From positions 186,001-250,000 of the forward strand of contig NZ_CAOS01000003.1 of assembly GCF_000315365.1 (NCBI RefSeq): a stretch of 64,000 nt of DNA, in the 5' to 3' direction. Positions 50,492 to 58,951 of the stretch are shown piece after piece. The position numbers and the translations under genes were made by a program. The notes beneath the pieces are model-generated. The model had not been told where the DNA came from. It did no database searches and worked only from the letters and a program-made list of their open reading frames with translations. The first letter of the stretch is position 1; the number at the start of each line of letters is the position of its first letter. Source of the stretch: Desulforamulus hydrothermalis Lam5 = DSM 18033. GTDB lineage: Bacteria > Bacillota > Desulfotomaculia > Desulfotomaculales > Desulfotomaculaceae.

Positions 50492-51407
50492 CGGCCTTCA
50501 CCCTCCTTTTCTTTCTGGAGAGAGCGATGAAAACATCCTCCAGCGACGGGGTAATTTTATTGACCCGGGCCTTTGTATAGGTTTGCAAATCCACCAGGTT
50601 CTGTTCCTTTTCCAGCAAAACGTGCAGCAGGGCACCGTGAACCGAGCATTCCTTCACGTAAGGCAGTTGCTCAATTTCCTGAAGTTTTCCCATGGGGTCT
50701 TCGATCTCCAGCTCTGCCAGCACCCCTTCAATCACCTTGTTTTTCAGATTATCCGGGGTATCATTGGCAATCAAGCTTCCTTCAGAAATAAAGGCAATGC
50801 TGCTGCAGCGCTCGGCCTCATCCATAAAATGGGTGGTTACCATCACAGTGGTCCCTTCATTGGCAAGCCTTTGAATGATATTAAAAAACATTTTGCGGCT
50901 GGTGGGACTGATGCCGCTGGTTGGTTCGTCCAAAAACAGGATCGCAGGTTTGGAAATAATGGCACAGCCCAGGGCCAAGCGCTGCTTCCAGCCTACACTT
51001 AAATTGGCCGCCAATTCTTTTTCCCGTCCTGTGAGGTTGGCCATCTCCACCATTTCCTGAATTCTATGTTGCCGCTCCCGCCAGGGCACACTGTACAGCC
51101 CGGCATAAAAATTAAGGTTTTCATAAACCGTTAAATCGTCATAAAGACTGAATTTTTGTGACATGTAGCCGATATGGGGTTTTATCTTTTCCGCCTCGGT
51201 GGCCAGGTCAAACCCCAGTACTTTGCCTGAACCGGAAGTGGGTTCCAAAATACCGCACAGCATCCTGATAGTGGTAGATTTCCCGGAACCGTTGGGTCCT
51301 AAAAAGCCATAAATTTCTCCCGGACGTATATTGATGGACAATTGATTGACAGCAGTAAAAAAGCCAAATGTTTTGGTCAGTTTACTGGTTGTCACTACAT
51401 AATCCAT
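50463..51407 (-). CDS. ABC exporter ATPase (second of two)
   Basis: 314 residues. Walker A GPNGSGKST, Q-loop MSQKFSLYDDLTVYENL, a modified signature LSVGWKQRLALG in place of LSGGQ, and Walker B AILFLDEPTSGISP. It corresponds to one half of the double ATPase YbhF. Its ATG directly follows the stop of the first ATPase (TAAATG), with the RBS GAGGTGATG inside the preceding gene, so translation is coupled and equal amounts are expected. Confidence 0.9.
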   Translation of the reverse strand: MDYVVTTSKLTKTFGFFTAVNQLSINIRPGEIYGFLGPNGSGKSTTIRMLCGILEPTSGSGKVLGFDLATEAEKIKPHIGYMSQKFSLYDDLTVYENLNFYAGLYSVPWRERQHRIQEMVEMANLTGREKELAANLSVGWKQRLALGCAIISKPAILFLDEPTSGISPTSRKMFFNIIQRLANEGTTVMVTTHFMDEAERCSSIAFISEGSLIANDTPDNLKNKVIEGVLAELEIEDPMGKLQEIEQLPYVKECSVHGALLHVLLEKEQNLVDLQTYTKARVNKITPSLEDVFIALSRKKRRVKAGEQDIICAP

Positions 51408-52310
51408 TTACATCACCTCAAGTTCCGCCAGCGCCACAAAGACATCCTCCATGGAGGGGGGAATTTCTTGCAAAGAAAGCAATTGAATCCCCTGCCGGCT
51501 CAAAGTTGCAAGTATTGCTTCCTCTGCCCTGGTCCTATCCGTTACAACAACGTGATACTTATCCCCATAGAAGTTGGTATCAATAACCTCCTCCAAATGG
51601 TTGAATATTTCCGGCTCCCGGGTGGTTGCCTTGACTTCCAATATTCTATAGGGATAGTTCGCTTTTAATTGTTTGGGAGTCTCAACGGCTGCCAGTTTTC
51701 CGTTGTTCATAAAACCAACTTTTTTACAAAGCTCTGCCTCATCCATGTAAGGAGTTGACACCAGAATGGTCATTCCCTCTCTGTTCAACCGGTAAAGAAT
51801 TTTCCAAAACTCCTTGCGGGACTCCGGGTCTACCCCGAAAGTCGGTTCATCCAGCACCAGCAGTGCGGGTCGGGAAATCAATGCGCAGGTCAGTGCCAGT
51901 TTTTGTTTCATACCCCCGGAGAGGTTGTCGGCATAACTTTGTTTAAAGTTGATCAGGTTGGTAATTTGTAAAATTTGGTCTGCCCTTTGCCGGATGACTT
52001 CCCGGCTTAAGCCGTACATTGAGCCAAAAAAACTGATGTTTTCCATAACGGTCAAGTCTCCGTACAGGCTAAATTTTTGGGGCATATAGCCAAAGAAACC
52101 TTTATCGGAAGCCAGCTGCCGGGGAATCCTCAAATCTATACTGCCGCTGTCGGGGGTAATCAAACCGCAGATCATCCTGATCAATGTTGTTTTACCGGCC
52201 CCGTCGGGACCAACCAGTCCAAAGATATCCCCGGCCTCAACATGCAGGGAGACCCTGTCAACCGCCGTTAACGCCCCAAATCTTTTGCACAAGCTCTCGG
52301 TTTTGATCAT
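51408..52310 (-). CDS. ABC exporter ATPase (first of two)
   Basis: 300 residues. Walker A GPDGAGKTT, MPQKFSLYGDLTVMENISFF, canonical signature LSGGMKQKLALTCALI and Walker B LLVLDEPTFGVDPESR. It is the partner of the next ATPase; together they correspond to the fused E. coli YbhF. ATG at 52310 has AGAGGG upstream, ten bases after the fusion-protein gene; six earlier in-frame codons are not needed. Confidence 0.9.
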   Translation of the reverse strand: MIKTESLCKRFGALTAVDRVSLHVEAGDIFGLVGPDGAGKTTLIRMICGLITPDSGSIDLRIPRQLASDKGFFGYMPQKFSLYGDLTVMENISFFGSMYGLSREVIRQRADQILQITNLINFKQSYADNLSGGMKQKLALTCALISRPALLVLDEPTFGVDPESRKEFWKILYRLNREGMTILVSTPYMDEAELCKKVGFMNNGKLAAVETPKQLKANYPYRILEVKATTREPEIFNHLEEVIDTNFYGDKYHVVVTDRTRAEEAILATLSRQGIQLLSLQEIPPSMEDVFVALAELEVM

Positions 52311-52320
52311 GGTGATCCCT

Positions 52321-53295
52321 CTATTCAAAGACCACGTCAGCCGGCATGCCGGGCTTTAGCGTTCCGTCTTGATTGTTTATCCTGATCTTTACTCCATAGA
52401 CAATGTTGGTGCGTTCCTTTTTGGTTTGGATGGTCTTTGGCGTATATTCACCCTGGGAGGCAATTTCTTCAATGACGCCCTGGTATTCTTGCCCACTGCC
52501 GCTGACGGTAAAGCGCACCTTTTGATTTAATTTAATCTTTGGTAAATCGTCCGTAGGAACGTAAACTTTGATCCACATATCGTTCAAATCCGCCACCGTG
52601 GCAACGGAAGCACCCGCCTGGACAAATTCGCCCGGTTCACGGTTTTTTGATAAAACGGTACCATTAATGGGAGAAATAATTTTGGTGTCTTCCAGGAGCG
52701 CTTCCGATGCTTTTAGGACAGCCCGGGACCGTTCCAGTTCCATTTTAGCTGCCGTAATGGCATCCGGGCGGCTGCCGGATGCCAACAGGCTCAGCTTGGC
52801 CCTGGCAGACTCCAACTGGTTCTGTTTTATTTTGAGATCCAAAGACAGTTTTTCCCATTGATCTTCGGAGATGGCGCCTTCCTTGAATAACTGTTCACCC
52901 CTTTGCAAGTCCGCCCTGGCCTTCTCATAGCCAACTTGGGCGATGTTTACAGCCGCCGCGGCATCTGTTATCTCCTGAGACCTGGCCCCTGAAGTTAAGT
53001 CCCTTAACTGGGCTTCCGCTTTCAGCACCCCCAGGGCATCCCGCTCCTTCTGGGCCACCAGATCATTCCTAACCACTTGACCGACCAATTGACCCTTTTT
53101 AACCGGGTCCCCGGAATTTATGGCAAGAGAGCCAAGGGTTCCAAATACTTTGGCGCTCAGTTCCACCCGGGTGGCCTCAATGGTACCGGTGGCCGTTAAT
53201 ACCTTTTCCTCTTGTGTACCGTAACGGTGATAACCCCAGTAAGAACCTGCGGTCAGCAAAACAGCCAGGACAATCACCAAAGCCTTTTTCTTCAT
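52321..53295 (-). CDS. HlyD-type membrane fusion protein (YbhG-like)
   Basis: 324 residues. N-terminal membrane anchor (ALVIVLAVLLTAGSYWGY), a lipoyl half-motif (VFGTLGSLAINSGDPVKKGQ), a long alpha-hairpin with Ala/Glu/Lys-rich coiled coil (about 75-200), the second lipoyl half (INGTVLSKNREPGEFVQAGA) and a beta-barrel domain. It links the exporter to the outside. It is the first gene of the exporter operon. The region upstream to 53513 contains no clear operator I can name. Confidence 0.9.
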   Translation of the reverse strand: MKKKALVIVLAVLLTAGSYWGYHRYGTQEEKVLTATGTIEATRVELSAKVFGTLGSLAINSGDPVKKGQLVGQVVRNDLVAQKERDALGVLKAEAQLRDLTSGARSQEITDAAAAVNIAQVGYEKARADLQRGEQLFKEGAISEDQWEKLSLDLKIKQNQLESARAKLSLLASGSRPDAITAAKMELERSRAVLKASEALLEDTKIISPINGTVLSKNREPGEFVQAGASVATVADLNDMWIKVYVPTDDLPKIKLNQKVRFTVSGSGQEYQGVIEEIASQGEYTPKTIQTKKERTNIVYGVKIRINNQDGTLKPGMPADVVFE

Positions 53296-53513
53296 CGTAC
53301 TTTCCCCCCGTAGCAGATTTTTGGGCAGTGACTGTAATTTTTTAGGTAAACTATTAGTACTAAATTAGTTTATTTTGTTTAATGATATCATTCAAGGTGA
53401 GCCTCAGCAAGAGCTTTAATTGTTTAAATCCTCAGTTTTCAAAAGGAAATACGCTTTCCAAAATAGAATGAATGCTTGATAATGAAAACATACCGAGGAA
53501 GCGAGGTGTGACC

Positions 53514-55238
53514 ATGGGCTTAATATATACCGGTGCCAGGTGCCGCGACTGTTATCGTTGTATTAAAACGTGTCAATTAAAAGCTATCCGGATGAATTCC
53601 AACGGCGCTCAAGGCCGGCTGCACGCACAGGTAATTGATGAACTCTGCGTCCACTGCGGCCAGTGTATTTTAGCCTGTCCCCAGCAAGCCAAAAAGCCGG
53701 TGTCTGATTTAAAACAAGTGCAGCAGTTGATTTCTCAAGGCACCCCGGTGGTGGCCGTTGTGGCAGCCTCTTTTGTCAGTGCACTGCCCTTGCCCAACCC
53801 GGATGTACTGCCTACCCTGCTGCGGGAGCTGGGTTTTGCGGAAGTCCAGGAAACTTCGGTTGGTGCCGGGCTGGTCACCAAAAAATATTTAGAACTTGGT
53901 TTTGCCCAGCCGTTGATTGTCAGTTACTGCCCGGTGGTAGTCAATCTCATTGAACGGCATTATCCCGAACTGATCCCCATGCTGGCACCTGTTGTTTCAC
54001 CCATGGTGGCTCAAGGCCGAATTATTAAATCCCTAAATCCTGATGCCAGTGTGGTCTACATAGGTCCCTGTGCAGCCAAGCGAGACGAAGCTCAGCTGCT
54101 GGGGCTTAATGATACCGTTGATTATTTCCTGGGATTTAATGAGCTCTGGGCGTGGGCGCAAACCGCAGGTATCGCTGTTGAAAAACTATCGCCAGGCAGT
54201 TTTCAAAGTTTTTCTCCCTGTCACAACCGCATCTACCCGGTGGAAGGCGGCATGATCTGGACAGTGGCAGACGAACTTAGGGAAGCCGGCGAAAACTTTA
54301 TCACCATGTCGGGCCTGGACAACTGTATTGAATTTCTTAAGCACTTATCCCGACAAACTATCGTTAATCCTCCTAAATTAATGGAGCTGTGGGCCTGCAA
54401 GGGCGGCTGCATCAACGGCCCTCTCTCTCTCTGCTTGGAAGAAAGCTTGTTCATGCGCCAGCGCAAGCTGCTGGAATATTATAATTCCTCCGGTGAGTGT
54501 GACTTTGCAATTGATAACTATAAATTACCGGAAATCGATCTGGGGCGCAGTTTTAAAAATCGCAAGATCAATTTGCCGCTTCCCTCCGAGGCAGAAATCA
54601 AGGCTATTTTGGCGCGTACCGGCAAACACACGCCGGCCCAGGAATTTAATTGCGGCAATTGCGGTTACGACTCCTGTCGCGCTAAGGCAGTGGCGGTTTA
54701 CCAGGGTAAGGCGGCGGTGGAAATGTGCATACCCTACATGAGAAAACGGGCAGAATCCATGTCTAACCTGATTATTTCTGCCATGCCCAACGCCGTCGTG
54801 GTGGTTGGCAAAAATCTTGACATTTTGGAAATTAACCCGGCCGCTGAGAAATTGTTCCAAACTACCGCCTCCCAGGTGGTTGGCCAGAGAATTTTTGCCC
54901 TGATGCCCGCCACCAACTTTCTAAAAGTAATTGAAAACGGCGAGATGATCAATGCCACCGGCAACTACCCTGAACTGGGCATTATTACCCAGGAGATTAT
55001 CTTTCCGGTTAAAGGCACGGATGCGGTGGTAGGCATATTCGTTGATATCACCTCAGAAAATCGCCGCAAGGAACAGTTTGAACTGATTAAGAGCCAGACC
55101 ATCCGGCAGGCACAGGAAGTTATTGAAAAACAAATGACAGTGGCTCAGGAAATAGCGGGCCTGCTGGGTGAGGCCACCGCTGAAACCAAGGTGCAACTGG
55201 GTAAATTGATAAAGTTAATGCGGCAAGATAACCTGTAG
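53514..55238 (+). CDS. Sensory-type [FeFe]-hydrogenase-like protein with PAS domain
   Basis: 574 residues. Two 4Fe-4S motifs (CRDCYRCIKTC, CVHCGQCILAC) precede an H-cluster domain with IVSYCPVVV (Cys139), IGPCAAKRDE (Cys186, Lys189, Glu192) and ELWACKGGCINGP (Cys295, Cys299). A Cys-rich FeS domain (NCGNCGYDSCRAKAV) and a PAS domain (about 416-520) follow, with a helical tail. All four cluster cysteines are kept, but the proton-relay Cys of TSCCP is Tyr and both cluster Met positions differ. This fits the putatively sensory group C/D hydrogenases. ATG at 53514 lies behind GAGGTG. It is paired with a phosphatase gene. Confidence 0.87.
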   Translation: MGLIYTGARCRDCYRCIKTCQLKAIRMNSNGAQGRLHAQVIDELCVHCGQCILACPQQAKKPVSDLKQVQQLISQGTPVVAVVAASFVSALPLPNPDVLPTLLRELGFAEVQETSVGAGLVTKKYLELGFAQPLIVSYCPVVVNLIERHYPELIPMLAPVVSPMVAQGRIIKSLNPDASVVYIGPCAAKRDEAQLLGLNDTVDYFLGFNELWAWAQTAGIAVEKLSPGSFQSFSPCHNRIYPVEGGMIWTVADELREAGENFITMSGLDNCIEFLKHLSRQTIVNPPKLMELWACKGGCINGPLSLCLEESLFMRQRKLLEYYNSSGECDFAIDNYKLPEIDLGRSFKNRKINLPLPSEAEIKAILARTGKHTPAQEFNCGNCGYDSCRAKAVAVYQGKAAVEMCIPYMRKRAESMSNLIISAMPNAVVVVGKNLDILEINPAAEKLFQTTASQVVGQRIFALMPATNFLKVIENGEMINATGNYPELGIITQEIIFPVKGTDAVVGIFVDITSENRRKEQFELIKSQTIRQAQEVIEKQMTVAQEIAGLLGEATAETKVQLGKLIKLMRQDNL

Positions 55239-55253
55239 AGAGGAGTGCCGCCT

Positions 55254-56405
55254 GTGAAAATTTGCTTAGATATTGGCGTGGCTCAACTTAAAAAATACGG
55301 GGAAGAATTGTGCGGTGACAGTGTAGAAATTGTGCGATCCCAACAGGCTGATCTGGTGGTGGTATCGGATGGTTTGGGCAGCGGTGTCAAAGCCAACATT
55401 CTGTCCCGACTCACCACAAAAACCGCTGCCACCATGCTGCGCCAAGGTGCGGAAATAGGCGAAGTTATCGACACGGTGGCACGCACCCTGCCCATTGATA
55501 AGACCATCAATGCTGCCTACAGCACTTTTTCCATATTGCAAATTGAGAAAAACGGTCAACTTTACCTGGTTGAATACGATAACCCTGCTGTTTTCATCGG
55601 CAACAGGAATAAAATGTTTACACCACGGCGGGAAGAACGCCTGATCGCCGGCAAAAAAATATATGAATATTCCTTTGACGTAGACGATCAGGACTGGCTG
55701 GTTTTAACCTCAGACGGCGTAATCAATGCCGGCCTGAACGGCCGCATGAATGTAAACTGGAACTGGGAAAGAATCGGCAGCTTCATTGAAGATTCTTACG
55801 CAGAGGATAAAAGCGCCCGGGATTGGGCGGCAGAAATCGCCGGGCTGTGCAATACCTTGTATGGCGGGAAACCTGGAGATGATGTCACTGTGGCAGTGGT
55901 CAAAGTGCGCCATCCCTTGTATCTCACGATACTGATCGGCCCGCCCCAAAGAAAAGAAGACGACCGGCCGGTGGTGCGAAAACTTATGGAAGCACCCGGC
56001 GCCAAGGTGGTTTGCGGCGGCACCACCGGTGAAATCGTGAGCCGGATCCTGGGGCGCAAGGTTTTTATCGACTTATCTTCGGTGGTGGAAGGGGTTCCCC
56101 CGGTGGGCATGCTGCCGGGCATCGATCTGGTCACCGAGGGAGCTGTTACGCTGGTGCAGACCCTGGAACATCTCAAGTTAAATACCGATCTCAAACAGTT
56201 AAAAGACGCCCCGGACGGGGCCGGCCGCTTGGCGGCCCTGCTAAAAAAAGCCGACCGCATTCACTTCATGGTTGGCCAGGCGAAAAACGAAGCGCTGGAC
56301 TGCCACGATGTGCCGGCTATTTATGCTTACAAGCATCATGTGATTAAAGACATGATCAAAACGCTGCGGGAACAGGGGAAAAATATTACAGAAGAATATT
56401 TTTAA
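55254..56405 (+). CDS. SpoIIE/PP2C-type serine phosphatase
   Basis: 383 residues. PP2C landmarks: LVVVSDGLGSGVKANILSRL, QDWLVLTSDGVINAG and GGKPGDDVTVAVVKV, giving the metal-binding Asp residues. A C-terminal extension of about 150 residues (from LTILIGPPQRKEDD) is not part of the phosphatase core and I cannot assign it. GTG at 55254 has GAGGAG upstream and follows the hydrogenase-like gene by 15 bases. Together they look like a redox/H2 sensor signalling by dephosphorylation. Confidence 0.87.
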   Translation: MKICLDIGVAQLKKYGEELCGDSVEIVRSQQADLVVVSDGLGSGVKANILSRLTTKTAATMLRQGAEIGEVIDTVARTLPIDKTINAAYSTFSILQIEKNGQLYLVEYDNPAVFIGNRNKMFTPRREERLIAGKKIYEYSFDVDDQDWLVLTSDGVINAGLNGRMNVNWNWERIGSFIEDSYAEDKSARDWAAEIAGLCNTLYGGKPGDDVTVAVVKVRHPLYLTILIGPPQRKEDDRPVVRKLMEAPGAKVVCGGTTGEIVSRILGRKVFIDLSSVVEGVPPVGMLPGIDLVTEGAVTLVQTLEHLKLNTDLKQLKDAPDGAGRLAALLKKADRIHFMVGQAKNEALDCHDVPAIYAYKHHVIKDMIKTLREQGKNITEEYF

Positions 56406-56502
56406 AACAAAACAGTCAACCAGCGGTGACTTTAAAGCAATAACAAATCCGATGTCAACTTTAAAAATATAATAAGCCTAGAATAGTTTTAATTCCCTGT
56501 CA

Positions 56503-56898
56503 TCACAGGTTAGCCTGATAAGAACTACGGCTGTCTTTTTTGACAGGGATGTTTTTATCAGCAGCATCGTGGTGTCCCGGGGCATATAAATTTAATATTA
56601 TAACCCCGATAATGATTAAGGCAATCCCTGCAATACTGGCAAAATTTACTCGTTCATGCCAAACAAGTATAGAAATAACTACAGTTGCTACCGTTCCTAA
56701 CCCGGACCAAATGGCATAAGCTAAATTTAACGGTATTGTTTTAAGGGCTAATGATAAAAAGAAAAATGCTAATGTAAAACTTACCAGCAGTCCCAGAGTG
56801 GGTAATAATTTGGAAAAACCGGCAGAGGCTTTAAGAAGAGAAGTGCCTATAAGCTCACAGACAATTGCAAGCATTAAAAACAAAAAACCCACTGTCAT
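56503..56898 (-). CDS. Small multidrug resistance (SMR) family transporter
   Basis: 131 residues, four transmembrane helices. Essential Glu in the first helix (AIVCELIGTSLLKAS), AYAIWSGLGTVATVVISILV with the conserved Trp, and VWHERVNFASIAGIALIIIG. This is EmrE/EbrB-like proton-coupled export of cationic compounds, or guanidinium export in the Gdx branch. The roughly 25-residue hydrophilic C-terminal tail (YAPGHHDAADKNIPVKKDSR) is longer than usual. No partner SMR gene lies next to it, so a homodimer is expected. Confidence 0.88.
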   Translation of the reverse strand: MTVGFLFLMLAIVCELIGTSLLKASAGFSKLLPTLGLLVSFTLAFFFLSLALKTIPLNLAYAIWSGLGTVATVVISILVWHERVNFASIAGIALIIIGVIILNLYAPGHHDAADKNIPVKKDSRSSYQANL

Positions 56899-57002
56899 TC
56901 CCCCTAAATTCCGGTTCTCTAATTATACACAAAATATTCAGCAAACCATTCACTAAATGACTTTTAGTTGCTGTCGTCTCAAACCCATTATACTAAAAAA
57001 AA

Positions 57003-57033
57003 GCAGACTTTACAGTGATCCCGTAAAGCCTGC
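57003..57033 (-). terminator. Terminator after tRNA-Leu
   Basis: GCAGGCTTTAC/GTAAAGTCTGC stem followed on the minus strand by TTTTTTTTAG. Confidence 0.9.
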
Positions 57034-57047
57034 TGCAACACATATTT

Positions 57048-57130
57048 TGGTGTCGGAGGCGGGACTTGAACCCGCACGGTTTCCCACACGCCCCTCAAAC
57101 GTGCGCGTCTGCCGATTCCGCCACTCCGAC
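57048..57130 (-). tRNA. tRNA-Leu (anticodon GAG)
   Basis: Minus strand 83 bases. GTCGGAG pairs with CTCCGAC; D-arm GGCGGAATCGGCAGACGC; anticodon stem CACGT/GCGTG with loop TTGAGGG (anticodon GAG); a long variable arm typical of Leu; T-arm GCGGGTTCAAGTCCCGC; encoded ACCA. Confidence 0.96.
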
Positions 57131-57150
57131 ATGCGACAATCGCAAGTGTT

Positions 57151-57179
57151 ATTATAGCATGCCTGGATTGCCTAGGCAA
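57151..57179 (-). promoter_or_regulatory. Promoter of tRNA-Leu
   Basis: Minus strand TTGCCT, 17 bases, TATAAT, 20 bases upstream of the tRNA. Confidence 0.8.
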
Positions 57180-57220
57180 GAATTTTTATAAATATTTTCA
57201 GCTATTATCAGGAGAGATTA

Positions 57221-57325
57221 ATGTTGCTTAGCAAGGGCGGTCTGTTCTATGTTGCAAAATACAGGCAATTTTTTTGCCTGTATTTTGTAATTTTGGGCAG
57301 CATTAGATATTGCAATCTTAAGTAA
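57221..57325 (+). CDS. Possible 34-residue small protein
   Basis: ATG at 57221 is preceded by AGGAGAG. The frame reads MLLSKGGLFYVAKYRQFF and continues CLYFVILGSIRYCNLK to TAA. The middle is aromatic and hydrophobic. A perfect 14-bp inverted repeat (57255-57268 with 57274-57287, T-rich loop) lies inside it, so this could equally be an RNA element upstream of the FAD gene. Weak call. Confidence 0.3.
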   Translation: MLLSKGGLFYVAKYRQFFCLYFVILGSIRYCNLK

Positions 57326-57386
57326 AATGGTTCACAATGAATATGTTTGCTTAAATGAATTTCCTTAAAAGTAGGGAGTGAGACCA

Positions 57387-58820
57387 TTGAAAAATTATGA
57401 TGTTGTTGTGGTTGGTGCCGGCCCTGCTGGTATTTTTGCTTGTTACGAACTGGCTTTAAAAGCTCCTCATTTAAAAGTATTATTAATAGATAAAGGACGC
57501 GATATTTATCAACGTCAATGTCCCATTCTGCAAAAAAAACTGACCAAGTGCCCGCCCCCCACAGTCAAAAAAGAGACCGCCGGCTGCATGCCGGCCTGCT
57601 CGGTTACTAACGGGTTTGGCGGTGCAGGTGCCTATTCTGATGGCAAATTTAACATCACCACAGAATTTGGCGGTTGGCTGACAGATTACTTGCCGCCCTC
57701 TGAAGTATTAGAATTAATTAAGTATGTAGATCAAATCAACTTACAACATGGTGCCACTACCGTTATTTCCGACCCCACTACACCGGCGGTCAAGAGTATT
57801 GAAAAACGAGGGCTGGGAGCCGGCTTAAAATTACTGCGGGCCGAGGTAAGGCACCTGGGAACCGAGCAAAATTTAGAGATACTAAAGAGCATCTTCGAGT
57901 TTCTCAAAAAACACATTGATATGATGTTTGAAACCGAAGTGGAAGATATTATTGTGGAAAATAAAGATGATAGTATATATATTAAAGGCATTGTGACCAA
58001 AACAAAAGAGGAATTTTATGCCAATAAGATTGTCATAGTTCCCGGGCGTGACGGCTCTGAGTGGTTAACCAGCCTTTTAAAGAAACATAATTTAGAGACA
58101 ATCAACAATCAGGTGGATATCGGGGTGCGGGTGGAAACACTGGATACCATTATGGAAGAAATTAATGAAAACCTTTATGAAGGAAAATTTATTTACCGTT
58201 CTTCCACCGGCACCACTGTGCGAACCTTTTGCAGCAACCCTTCCGGCCATGTGGTAATTGAAAATCACAGCGGGGTAATGCTGGCCAACGGCCACGCATA
58301 TAAAGATAAAAACCTGGGCAGCAATAATACTAACTTTGCCTTACTGGTTTCACACAAGTTTTCTTATCCCTTTGACAAGCCTATTGAGTATGCCAAAGCT
58401 ATCTCCCGGCTGGCTAATGACCTGTCTAACGGCAGTGTGTTGATCCAGCGATTCGGCGATATTCTAAGAGGCCGCCGCTCTACGGAAAAGAGAATTAAAG
58501 AGGGATTTGTGGAACCTACTTTAAAAGAAGCCGTACCGGGCAACCTTGGGTTGGTTCTGCCCTACAACACCATGAAAAGCATTATTGAGATGATTCAAGC
58601 CCTTGACAGTGTAACACCCGGCATTGCTTCAGAGCATACTTTGCTTTACGGGGTAGAGGCAAAGTTTTACTCTTCCCGCCCCCTGTTAAACGACCGGTTA
58701 GAAACCCAAATAACCGGCTTATACTGCGGCGGCGACGGCGCCGGCATTACCCGCGGCCTGGCCCAGGCCGGGGCCTGCGGTGTTCGCATCGCCAGAGATA
58801 TTATTCAAAAACTGGTTTAA
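57387..58820 (+). CDS. FAD-dependent dehydrogenase (COG2509 type)
   Basis: 477 residues. N-terminal dinucleotide-binding motif VVVVGAGPAGIFACYELAL with LLIDKGRD, the Cys-rich segment CPPPTVKKETAGCMPACSV, GFGGAGAYSDGKFNITTEFG, and a C-terminal FAD closure GLYCGGDGAGITRGLAQAGA. This is the pattern of the uncharacterised FAD-dependent dehydrogenases widespread in anaerobic Bacillota; substrate unknown. TTG at 57387 sits behind GGGAGTGAG; GTG three codons earlier overlaps it. Monocistronic, ended by a hairpin. The sequence around it is visibly more AT-rich than neighbouring genes. Confidence 0.83.
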   Translation: MKNYDVVVVGAGPAGIFACYELALKAPHLKVLLIDKGRDIYQRQCPILQKKLTKCPPPTVKKETAGCMPACSVTNGFGGAGAYSDGKFNITTEFGGWLTDYLPPSEVLELIKYVDQINLQHGATTVISDPTTPAVKSIEKRGLGAGLKLLRAEVRHLGTEQNLEILKSIFEFLKKHIDMMFETEVEDIIVENKDDSIYIKGIVTKTKEEFYANKIVIVPGRDGSEWLTSLLKKHNLETINNQVDIGVRVETLDTIMEEINENLYEGKFIYRSSTGTTVRTFCSNPSGHVVIENHSGVMLANGHAYKDKNLGSNNTNFALLVSHKFSYPFDKPIEYAKAISRLANDLSNGSVLIQRFGDILRGRRSTEKRIKEGFVEPTLKEAVPGNLGLVLPYNTMKSIIEMIQALDSVTPGIASEHTLLYGVEAKFYSSRPLLNDRLETQITGLYCGGDGAGITRGLAQAGACGVRIARDIIQKLV

Positions 58821-58841
58821 AAAAGCGAAGGAAAAAAATTC

Positions 58842-58873
58842 GGGGTGGCATGCACAGACCTGTGCGCCACCCC
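58842..58873. terminator. Bidirectional terminator
   Basis: GGGGTGGC..GCACAG / CTGTGC..GCCACCCC stem with T-tracts on both sides, between the convergent FAD and GGDEF/EAL genes. Confidence 0.85.
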
Positions 58874-58951
58874 ATTTTTGCCGGCATAAATCGTTTTTTC
58901 GTCATTCCACCGTCAATTATAAAATTCCGGCCGTTGATAAAGTTACCGTCA

